Source of the DNA: Erythroxylum novogranatense
Taxonomy: Eukaryota; Streptophyta; Magnoliopsida; Malpighiales; Erythroxylaceae
Assembly (NCBI GenBank): GCA_029891385.1
Contig: CM057231.1
Span: forward strand, 22,971,300 to 23,035,299
Length of the DNA: 64,000 bases
Direction: 5' to 3'
The notes under the pieces are model-generated. The model had not been told where the DNA came from. It worked only from the letters and a program-made list of their open reading frames with translations, and did no database searches. Positions 22,451-33,059 of the stretch are shown one piece after another; positions within the stretch are counted from its first letter, which is position 1, and each line of letters starts with the position of its first letter. Position numbers and translations under genes: made by a program.

Positions 22451-24074
22451 ATGGCAGAGTCACATGTATACATCGTCAAGGAGCCTCACTACTAGACCTC
22501 CAAAGATTCAATGGAGAAGACTATCATCGGAAAGATAGGATGCGGTTATTCATCGAATCTACACATGTAGACCTTTGGGACGAATAGAGAACGGACCCTA
22601 TATACCAGATGACGAAGGTAGTTCTATTCCACGAAGCGGATGAACGATCGATCGTAAAGCAAGAATACAACTAAATTCAAAGGCTAAATTTTTCTTAACG
22701 TAGCCCTAAGAAGCGAGCACGACAAAGTGTATGGTTGCGACACAAAAAAGAAATGTGGGACACATTGTCCATTGTTCATGAAGGCACAAGTCAAGTTAAG
22801 GAATCCAAGATAAGTATTCTTGTACATCAATATAAACTTTTCAGGATGGAAGATGAAGAATCTATTGATCAAATGTTTGGAATATTTCAAACAATTATCA
22901 ATGGATTGAAAGCTCTTGGAAGGACATACAATAATCAAGATCACGTTCGCAAGATTCTAAGAAGTCTTCCTAAGAGATGGAGACCAAAAGTTACGGCAGT
23001 GCAAGAAGCCAAAGACTTGAGCATATTAAAGCTAGATGAGTTGTCGATCCTTAAAGATTCATGAAGTTGAACTTAACGCGAAGATAAGCCCAAGCGAGAG
23101 AAGTCAATAAGATCAAGGTCGGACAAAAGAATCATAAGACTCAGAGAAGGAGGAAGTCATCAAAAGCATTGAAAATTGAAGAATCAAGGGATGACAACTC
23201 TAGCCAATCAGATTCAGAATCGAGTGATGAAGATGACGAATTATCTTTCATTTCCAGAAAGATAAGATGCATGTGGAAGAAGAAGCCCAGAAGTAAGCAG
23301 ACATTCAGAAAGAATGGAAAAGATGAAGCTAAGCCAGAAAAGTCTTCTATCATTTGTTATGAGTGCAATCAGCCTAGACACTACAAGTCCGAATGCCCTA
23401 CTCTCAAGAAGAAACCCAAGAAGAGTAGAGAAGGCAAGAAAAGCATGATGGCAACATGGAGGACCTAGATTCATCTGAATCGACATGTGCTCCGAGTCAT
23501 CGTAACATGCAAACATTTGCCTAATGGCCGAGGAAGATAGTGATGAGGAGGTAAAATCCGACTACGAAAATTTGCATGATGCATATTCAGAACTGTTAGA
23601 AGATTCTCATGCTATTCTGAAACAGTACAAGCTATTGAAGAAAAAGTATGCAGAGAATATTAGAAATACCGAGAAAATAGAGAGAAAATATTTGCTTAAA
23701 AAGGAGTTAGAAGTTAAAAGGAAACTTGTAGATGATCGATGAGATTAATCAACTCAAACCGAGGATCAAGAATCTATCACCGATCTAGTTACTTTCACAG
23801 AGAGTACAAAGAAAATGAATGATATGCTAGGAAAATGTAGACATCCTAGTGATAAGACCGGATTAGGGTTTATCGAAACAATACTCGGCCTCGTAATAAA
23901 TTTGTCTCTAAAAAGGAAGAAATAGGATAACATATTTTAATCAACATCCGAGTAATATGCATCAAAGATCATATCATGTGCATACTACTAACCATAAAGG
24001 ACCCAAGAAAATTTGGGTACCAAGAAATAAAATAGTTTCTCCCGCAGATATCCTTCCTTGGAAGATACGACAAG
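22451..24074 (+). pseudogene. gag: E2 gag remnant
   Basis: The ATG at 22451 begins MAESHVY, homologous to E1 gag but without the early stop of E1. The frame is disturbed near 22490, 22585, 22700, 23045 and 23750, mostly by short indels. Intact stretches include the capsid-like segment EDEESIDQMFG (about 22848 onward) and a zinc knuckle CYECNQPRHYKSEC near 23356-23397, which keeps the CX2CX4HX4C spacing although the usual Gly before His is Arg. A Lys/Glu-rich, coiled-coil-like segment follows at 23524-23742. Confidence 0.85.
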
Positions 24075-27000
24075 CACCATTGGTATTTAGACAAAGGATG
24101 CTCGCAACACATGACGGAAGAAGGTCTATGTTCCTAGACCTTCAAGATAAGAAGGAGGATCAAGAATTTCAGAGACAACCAACAGGCAAAATCATTGGAA
24201 TCGGAAAATAGGTAAAGATTCCTTTGCAAGCATAAATAATGTACCGCTTGTTGATGGTCTAAAGCATAACTTGATTAGTGTGAGTCGGTTGTGTGATTTT
24301 GGTTTTATAGGTACATTCAATAAAAATCTTGTGAAGTCGAAACAAAGATGGGTCTATACTTTTCTCGCCAAGAGAAGAAACAACCTTTACAAAATCAACT
24401 TAGAAGATTTTCAAAGTCAAAATATCTCATGTTTTCTATCTTCCAAGAAGAAAGACTAATCTGCATAAAAGCTAGGTCATGTCTCTTTGAAACATATTTC
24501 AAAATTGGTAAAACATGATTTGGTAAGAGGTTTACCAAAAATAAGTTTTGACAAAGAATTTTTCTGTGAAAATTGTTTGAAAGGAAAACAGGTTAAAACC
24601 TCTCTCTTCTAAAATTTTGTAACTTCTTCAAGACCTTTAGAACTATTACATATGGATTTGTTTGGTCCTACAAGGACATTAAGTCTTGGCAGAAAGAAAT
24701 ATGGACTTGTCATTGTTGATGATTTTACTCGATTTTGTTGGATATTGTTTTATCACACAAAGATGAGTCTTTTAAGTACTTTAGAACTCTATCCGAAAGT
24801 TACGTAATGAAAAGGAATGTCTATAGCTAGTATCGGAGTGATCATGGCGGAGAATTTGAGAATAAGAAGTTTAGAGTTTTCGTGAGGAGAATGGAATTTC
24901 CCACAACTTTCGGCCCCTAGAACTCCACAATGTAATGGAGTTTTGAGAGAAAGAATAGGACGATTCAAGAGATGGCAAGGACTATGCTATGTGAGACTAA
25001 TCTTCCTAAGTATTTCAAGGCGAAGTCGTGAATACAAAGATGCTATATTCGAATAGGATCTTGTTGCGACCTATGTTCAAGAAGAAAACTCCTTACGAGT
25101 TATGGAATGGAAGAAGACCAAGCATATCCTACTTTCATCCATTTGGGTGCAAATGTTCCATTCGAATACTGAGAGAGCTGTTGGATAAATTCGATTCAAA
25201 GACCTATCCAGAATATTTCTAGGTTACTCATTATCGCCTAAGGAATTTCGAAGTTTACAACCCGACTTCAAAGATCGTTGAAGAGACGATCCATGTCAAA
25301 TTTGATGATAGTTCTCAAACCCATAAGGAAGATGACATGGAGATTGAAGGTCCTTCAAAGAACCTAGATGATGCCTCGAAACTCCCTCGCCGACACTCAT
25401 GAGAATAAGATTGAAGATATTCCGAAACTATAGAACCAAGACGAGATTGGAAGTATAAAAGTTCTCATCCGGAAGAGTTAATTATCGGTGAGACCTCGTA
25501 AGGAGTTAGGACAAGGTCCAGATTCGCACGAGAAGCTAATGTAGCTTTTATCTCTGAAGTAGAACCTAAGAAGGTTGAGGAAGCTCTTCAAGACGAAGCT
25601 TGGGTGTTAGCCATGCAAGAAGAGCTGAACCAATTCACAAGAAATAACGTCTGGTCCTTAGTTCCAAAACCTCCTAAGAAATCCATTATAGGAACAAGAT
25701 GGGTTTTCAAGAATAAGTTAGACAAATCAGGAAGAGTGAGTCATAACAAGGCCAGATTAGTAGCACAAGGTTACAATCAGCAAGAAGGAATAGACTACAA
25801 CGAAACATATGCTCCAGTAGCGAGACTTGAAGCTATAAGGATTTTGTTGGCATATGCAATCTGTCACGATATAAAGTTGTTTCAGATGGATGTTAAGAGT
25901 GCATTTCTGAATGGCTTTATAGATGAAGAAGTCTATGTGAAACAACCTCCTGGCTTTGAAGATGTTAAAAATCCAGATTATGTCTATAGACTTCACAAAG
26001 CCTTATACGGCCTAAAGCAAGCCCCTAAAGCTTGGTATGATCGTCTGAGTACCTTCTTAATAGAAAATGGTTTTAGCAGAGGTCAAGTTGATAAGACGCT
26101 CTTTAGAAAGAGTTTTCAGAATGATTTTATCTTAGTATAGATCTACGTTGATGATATTATCTTTGGTGCTACTACAAAAGAGTTGTGTTTAAAGTTTGAG
26201 AGACTAATGAAAAGAGAATTTGAAATGAGTATGATGGGTGAATTAAAGTTCTTTCTTGGGTTGCAAGTTAAGCAGACCAAAGAGAAGATCTTCATTCATC
26301 AACAGAAGTATGTGAAAGAGTTGCTGAATAAGTTTGACATGAATAATGTGAAGCCAATGGCAACTCCGATGCATCCTTCAAACCTTTTGTCGAAAGACGA
26401 ACTTGGTAAGAAGGTGGATCAAACCCTATATAGAGGGATGATCGGTTCTTTATTGTATCTTACAGCAAGTAGACCTGATATTCTATTCAGTGTATGCTTG
26501 TGTGCAAGATTTCAAGTCGATCCTAGAGAGTCTCATTTTACTGCTGTTAAAAGAATTTTGAGATATCTCGCAGGTACTACTGATCTTTGCTTAATGTTTG
26601 AGAAAGGTAAAGATTTCAGGTTAATCGGATACTATGATGCGGACTATGTCGGAGATAGAATCGAAAGAAAGAGCACAAGTGGAGGATGTCACTTTCTTGG
26701 AGGAAATCTAGTCTCCTGGTCAAGCAAGAGACAAAGCTCAATTGCTCTATCAACCGCCGAAGGTAATACATGTCCGCCAAGAAGTCATTGCTCACGTACG
26801 CCGTGGATCAAGTATCAGCTTGAAGACTATTCAGTTAAGGAGGAGGAGATTCCAATTTATTGTGACAACACCAGTGCAATAAACCTGTCAAAGAATCCAA
26901 TTCAGCATTCCAGAGTAAAGCATATAGAAGTCAGACATCATTTCCTGAGAGACTACGTTCAGAGAAAGGTGGTGCTTCTAAAGTTCGTTGAAACAGAACT

Positions 27001-27100
27001 TCAATGGGCGGACATCTTCACTAAACCACTGAGTGAAGAACGTTTTCAGAAGATAAGACGCAATCTCAATATGGTGATGCTAAATGAGCAGTTAGGCTAA
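24075..27100 (+). pseudogene. pol: E2 pol: broken PR-INT, nearly intact RT-RNase H
   Basis: Protease YLDKGCS near 24090 has Lys where E1 has Ser. The integrase region (about 24470-25260) has several frameshifts. From 25604 to 27100 one frame holds RT and RNase H, broken only by a TAG at 26138-26140 just before the catalytic YVDD. RT motifs are [35 protein letters not shown] and FFLGLQVKQ. RNase H follows, with the ending ADIFTKPLSEERF. Around 26755-26810 the expected Ala/Glu-rich RNase H segment is scrambled at CAG/CTG-rich codons, though the frame stays open. This region shows what E1 lost from RNase H. Confidence 0.92.
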
Positions 27101-27366
27101 AATAACTTGAGAAACTAACGGCGTTATACACAGTGAGTTACAGCTGGTAACTTTTCTCACAAGGAAGATTTTTAGAGGGAAATATCTGATAAACTCGAAG
27201 TTCTTAATGATTCGAGAATCCATCAGTCCATAACCCTATAAGTAGACTGAAGATGATATTATAGCAGTCTTTTCATCATCTCCTGAAGGTTCATTTCTAC
27301 TTTACCAATTCTCTCAAAATCTTCTCACTCAAAAGCTTTCCAGAAGATAATCTTTCGCTCTATACA

Positions 27367-29686
27367 ATGGAAGCAGCAATGATTTATAGAAGACTTGTGA
27401 ACTTTGAATCACTAAGGGGTGACGGCATGGATGTAGAACCTGAGATTATAAAAGCTAGCTGGAAGAACTTCTTTCAGATACAAGAACCTGTCTATATAAA
27501 TGAGGTATATGAGTTCTGGAAGAACGCTCGTCTGATAAAAGACACTATTGTATCCTCTGTGGATAGAATATCAGTTATTGTCACAAAGGATTTGATAAGG
27601 AAAGTAACTGATTGCCCATCCGTTGGTGAAAAACTGTCTACCAAGGCCGGATGGATGTCCTCAGTTGGAATGAAAGAAGAAGATGTCAAGAGGCAGCTCT
27701 ATGGCACAAATGATTCAAGAGAAAGGAAAACATCAAATCGATTCCAAAGGCTAGGGTTCTCGCATGCAATCTGCTCAATTGCATTCTTCCTAGAGTTGGT
27801 TCAAGGCATTTGGTGACTACTTTAGACTAACAATGTCATTCTTTCTTCTCAATCAAATCCTATAGATCTACCCTTCTTAATCTTTCACTATATGGTTAAG
27901 GGTTAAAGGAAACTTCCAGTTATCCTTATGGTATGATTTTGACGAGGATCTTTATGGAATCCAAGATTAAATCGCACCAAGGTATAAGACGAACTGCTCC
28001 AAAGGAAGAGCAAGATTGATGCTCATACTATTCGGCGAATGGGTCTGAATACAGTAGACAAAGATCATGTCGGTTCTTCAAAGAAACCAAGAACCGAGGG
28101 GAGCGATATTGAAGAAGACTCGCCTCAAGTTCTCAATCGCTCAGAAGTATCAAATCGCCATCGCCGAATTAAGGAGAGTGCTAGGGAGACCTCTCATGAA
28201 AATGGCGAGTCCTCTTGTCGCAGAAAGTCAATCTCAGATGGCAAAGCAAAGTGCGCCAAAGAGACAAGGAGAAAGTCTCTTGAGCGAAGTTGTGAAGAAA
28301 GCCAAGAGATCTCCAAGAATCAGGACTCGAGGCAACAGAATGTAAGATTGTCGAGAACAAAGCGAGAAGAAACTTCTAAATCTTATGCAGCCAAAGCCAC
28401 AAGATCCTTAGTCTCTATTCTGGAAGAGGATACGGCCAGAAGATCTAAAGAGACTGAGAGGAAGAGAAAAGCAACATCTGTTAAAGGAAAATTTCTTGTG
28501 AAGAAATCAGCAAAACTAACTGAAGCAGAGAAAAAGACTAAGAAGGTTAGTCAAAAGAAGAGCATCTCAACTGCTGAGGACGTTAGTCTACAAAAAGAGA
28601 CTGCTGATACTGTTCAAGTTGAAACAGAAACTGAGCATTGTACAGTTCAAGAAATTCCTAGTGCTCAACAAGAAGAACCAGTGGATGAAAGCACGGTTCA
28701 TAAGACACCTGGCATTATAAAGGAGAAACCAGCAGAAGAATGGCCGGTTCAGGAGACTTCTAAGGGAACACAACCAGAAGCAACTGCAGTACCAGATTTG
28801 GCTGATGATGAACCAAGTCTGAAGGTATATAACTACTAGAAGTTCTTGAGGAAATATAGGCTGGAAATCAAATTGGTAGAAGTTATTACCAATCTGAGCA
28901 ATGCTATTATAATCGGTGTTGAACCAGTGAAGAAAATAGTAGCTCTGGTGCAACCTATGTTGATTAATGGTATCATGTCGCAGTTACTAAATGAAAAAGA
29001 GAAGTCTTTTTACGATACCTTGAGGCTTACTGATCATTTGCCATATCCTCAAGACGTCCCCCCACCACCGTACTATGTTCCCAATCACGAGAACACAGAG
29101 ATAAAGGTTGTTCCAGATATTCAACCAAGGTGTCCAAAAGATTTTACAAAGGGAAAGTCAAAATTATTTCCTGAAGATAATGTTGAAGATGATCTGTCCG
29201 CAGATCAGATTGCAGAAGAAGTGCGGAAAATTGATGAAGCATGCATTCCTGCACAAGAACCAGATCAAGCGAGCTGCAGCCATACAAATCGTGCGGAAGA
29301 CCTGTCAAAGAGGGGAAGTATAAAACAGAACATTTATCGAGCTCCTTGTTCAGACAGTTCTTCAGATAGCCCTTTGTCTAATACATCGCTGTCTATCGAA
29401 GAACATGCCCTATCCCGCAAGGAAGACAGTTGTTGATGCTTGCCAGCCTTTTGATCTAAATCTTCCGGTTACAACATTCATTCGTCCACCGACTTTTGAG
29501 ATTAATGAAGACTACACTCCATCCTCTGATGCCTATACTACTACAATTCCTTTCGCTCCTCCATCAGCGGAAGCAGATCAAGCCTCTTCGTCAGATGAAC
29601 TCAGTAGATTACGTGGTGAACTCAATGACATAAAGGAGACGGTGAATGATCTAAAGAAGATGATAGCGAAGCTGCAAGGACCGTAA
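27367..29686 (+). pseudogene. E2 third ORF (SIRE-type env-like/accessory ORF)
   Basis: The ATG at 27367 opens a 149-codon segment (DVEPEI, STKAGWMS, MKEEDV) that is frame-shifted near 27730-27830. The next long segment (28039-29436) is one frame with a single TAG at about 28837-28839. It holds a basic Ser/Arg/Lys region with nuclear-localisation-like clusters, a Glu/Gln/Pro-rich region with degenerate VQE-P-QQEEP repeats, and a C-terminal part with PPPPYYVP and DDLSADQI. The final frame (29405-29686) ends in a heptad-like coiled coil (LRGELNDIKETVNDLKKM). No membrane span is evident. It lies about 270 bases after pol, as in E1. Function unknown. Confidence 0.78.
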
Positions 29687-29880
29687 TCGATAATCATTTT
29701 AATTATAACAAATAGGGGAGAGCGGGAAAAGAAGAAAATAATCAAGAGGAGAGGATGTTGGATGAAGAAGCTATGACCACAATGCATTTAAGATAGGAAG
29801 AAGATAAGTTTTGCAACATCTGTAAAAAAAATTTGTTGTTTTGTTTTGTTTTCTTTTCTTGTATGTAATTTGTTATATTC

Positions 29881-29894
29881 AAAAAGGGGGAGAT
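29881..29894 (+). other. E2 polypurine tract
   Basis: AAAAAGGGGGAGAT directly precedes the 3' LTR and is identical to the E1 tract. Confidence 0.88.
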
Positions 29895-30826
29895 TGTTAA
29901 GTCAAAATGACTTTACATAAAAATGATTTTGATGTATAACAAACATAGTGAGATCAAATACAAGAAAAACAAAAAAAACATCCTGAGGCGTATCTGATCG
30001 AATTCGGAGCAGACGAAGATGACGTATCTGCATAAATTCGAGAGATGATTAAGATGACGTATCTGAGATGAAGTTGACACGAGACTAAGTTGAAAAAGTC
30101 GATCTGACGCATACGCATAAATAAAAACATGACGAAGTTTGTCAAAATAAAAGTCAACATGACGCAGACGCAGACGCAGTAAAAGAAACAGACGCAAGAG
30201 TCGATTCGAGTTGAGTTCTGAACTCAACTGATTAACTGTTTCTTTAAAGATTCAAGATTCAAGAATCAAGAAGCGATTAGAGACGAAGGCTATAAATACA
30301 AGTCAAGTCGAAAATCAAGTGCTTCATTGTTTTGAGAAAAATTACACAAAGCTTAAAAGCGATTAGGTGTAATTAACTCGAACGTTATCCTTCTATAACA
30401 GAGTGTTCAAATATTTTCTGAAAAGAAAAGTTATCTGAGATAACTGCAGAGGCTAAGTGTGAAAGAATATGGTTGTAGAGACCAAGAGGCTCGTGAAAGA
30501 ATATCAGAACGCTTGAAGAGATAGTGAAATCTCGTAAGAAACTCGAGGATCGGACGTAGCCCACGGTTTGGGGTGAACCAGATAAATCTGCGTGTCTACT
30601 ACTCTCACTCTATCTCACTTTTAGTTTCAAAGTTGATCTTTATTTACTATTCATATACTTAGCATTGAAAAGTTTGATCAATCAGATTAATAAGAATTCA
30701 GAAAGAATCTTAATTCTAACAAGTAATTCTAAAAGATATTCAAAAAGGGGAATACACAATTCAACCCCCCCTTCTCATGCATTCTATTGTGTTTTTAAGT
30801 GCTGTATTAACGTGTGATTCATTTCA
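29895..30826 (+). repeat. E2 3' LTR (932 bp)
   Basis: Starts TGTTAAGTC and ends GATTCATTTCA before the AATTG duplication. It has three GACGCA units near 30160-30180, where the 5' LTR has one. Confidence 0.93.
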
Positions 30827-30831
30827 AATTG

Positions 30832-31227
30832 CAGGTGAGTTTTCATTTTTTATGACCATATTAAAAACAAAGTTTATATACTTAAGTAAAATCTAATATT
30901 GCAAAAAAAACAAATTTATTATCCATTGAATTTATTTAAGTTTTCAAATGCGTGGTTTTATTTCTTGAGGCTAGTATAAGTCGTGCAAAGAGTTAAATTA
31001 CTTGGCATCACCAGCTCACATAGAAGGTTATAAATCTATATCAACTCCTTCCACTGTAACTCATATGTCAAATACATCACCAGCAATATATTGCAAGTTA
31101 TAGAGTGCATACAACATATAAATCTAAGCCTACTATAATTGAAAATCCTCAATGCAAGTCACCATACATAAATACCAAGGCACAAGATATATAATTCCCA
31201 TTGTTGTTGTTAAAAGTCATCAACACA
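30832..31227. other. Unassigned spacer between E2 and C
   Basis: About 400 AT-rich bases without coding signal or recognised repeat. With 37857-38198 it forms the locus into which C inserted. Confidence 0.5.
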
Positions 31228-31232
31228 CAAAC

Positions 31233-32021
31233 TGTTGGAGGTATGTAAATATAGTGCCTTGGAAAACAAGTGCATTTACATGTAACTTTATCTTCTTTAG
31301 TTACAATTTTGTAATGAAAATATTTATTATTAATAAAAAAAGAGTTTGGTTTTATTTGTGTGAGCATTATATATCTAGTCAAAAGGTACCAATATTTTTT
31401 TATAAGTAATATACATATACATAGAGATGTATGGGCAACCTGTATATTATTAGAATATAAATTAATTGATTCACAGTTGAATAATTAAACTGGTCACTTG
31501 ATTATGGTCTAGACTGTAGTGTTGCAATTTATCTTCATGTAAGTAAAGGAGTTTACTTCAAGGGAATGATGAGTTTCATATCATGATAGTAGTTAACTAT
31601 TGATAATGGCACTATTAAATGAATCTAGAATTAAGTATATTTTCAAGAATAAAGTGGGTCGTTACTTTAATATTAAAACATACAACTTAAGCATTCGTTT
31701 ATTATGGACCACAATCTTGATGAGTGGTGGACTCGTATGCGTTTCATTATAATTCTTGATATGATCGGAATGGATTTTTTACAAAATATTAATCCAGTGT
31801 CTGCATGTTGGAATTATCAATTGAAACATGTATCAAGGAACATTCACTCAAATAAAGAGTTTATAGTGTTATCATCACTTCTAGATATTTTAAGGATATT
31901 TGGTGACTAAACTGGCGCTAGTAGTTTGATGGACTAGCTACCCATCAAGTCTTAACACCAAGATGAGATCTTGTGTATTAATTACCATATAAAGTAAAAC
32001 AGGAGATCTAGAAGGAAAAGG
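31233..32021 (+). repeat. C 5' LTR, first part only
   Basis: Matches the start of the C 3' LTR through the shared segment GAGATCTAGAAGGAAAA, after which similarity stops. About 1.3 kb of the LTR end and the PBS are missing. Confidence 0.88.
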
Positions 32022-33059
32022 AGAGCTTCATCTGTCGAGAATACACTTGGGAGGCAGAGAGACACTTATTTGATAGATACGATCACCCCTTCAACTCCGA
32101 CCATCGCCATCATCTCTACACCACTGCCAGTTTCTACTGCAACCATGGGTGACATCCGATCTTCAACAGTCGTGAGAGAGTCCGGATCCATGCTCGGCTA
32201 AATCCACATTTCCTCTTGAGAATGTAGCATTTGGATGGAGTTCACCGGTTCTTAAAAAGGGAGTTAATCTTACATCGTCAAGTTTAATTACATTGGTGTA
32301 AATTCCTGAGTTAGGGTTTACTGCCGTGTAGTTAGATTAGCTTGGTTATAGTTTAATCAAGTGTCGAACGATGTCTTGTGTTAAGGATTTGGTTATTTGT
32401 AGAACTTTGATGCCCAATATATGAAGTTTCATATATGTCTTTTGGTGATTGTGTTAATTCTCATTATCTGCCTAGTTGTGTTTGATATTGAGGGAGTGCT
32501 TGAGCTAAATGACTAATTGAATTAACTTGTCCATTTCACACGCTAAGATGCATTTAATAAGGTTGTAACTAACGGAGTTCGTTGATTAAAACCTTGGACT
32601 TAAAGAGTCCCTTAAGGTTCTAAGGCTTAAGAGCACTTAATGGAATCTTTAGAAATGGAGTTCATTAATCAAGATTCTGGACATAAGGAGAATCTTTAAG
32701 GTTTGTTAATCGAAAGCTTAGTGAATTCCACTCCCTGAAAATTTGTTTTGAACCATGATAGCCTAAGCTCATTTTCAAGAGGATTATTCTCATTTATTTA
32801 TTACTCAAATTTTCAATTTCATTTATTTCCTTAAAATCCAAAAAGATACTTTTTATACTTTGTCCTTCAATTTTAGTTAAATTTCCTTAGTTCTTTTTAA
32901 TGACCAAAACCCCCATTTTATCAACTTTGATTGCAATTTTTGACAATTAGGCTAGCTTAGACCTTTTTCACTTGGTTCCAATTAAGTGAGACAACCCGAG
33001 GTTACATCCTATATTGCAATCCTTGGATTTTGATTATTTTTTATTCGGTTTCCAAGGAA
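32022..33059. other. Unrelated filler replacing C leader and gag
   Basis: About 1 kb shared with neither LTR of C nor the leader and gag of B. It starts less AT-rich (around 32060-32200), then becomes AT-rich, with recurring AAGGTT/CTTAAG/GGAATCTTT segments near 32590-32730. No open frame is supported. It could be part of another LTR or leader captured by recombination or template switching. Confidence 0.6.

Larger units (their letters stand above)
21514..30826 (+). mobile_element. E2: SIRE/Maximus-like copia element with TSD AATTG
   Basis: Complete structure: 5' LTR 21514-22394, PBS, gag, pol, third ORF, polypurine tract and 3' LTR 29895-30826. A perfect 5-bp duplication AATTG flanks it (21509-21513, 30827-30831). 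It belongs to the same family as E1. Its LTRs are much more alike than those of E1, so it is younger. Many 1-4 base differences from E1 and between its own LTRs fall at CAG or CTG, so some apparent frameshifts may be consensus errors and not true damage. Confidence 0.93.
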
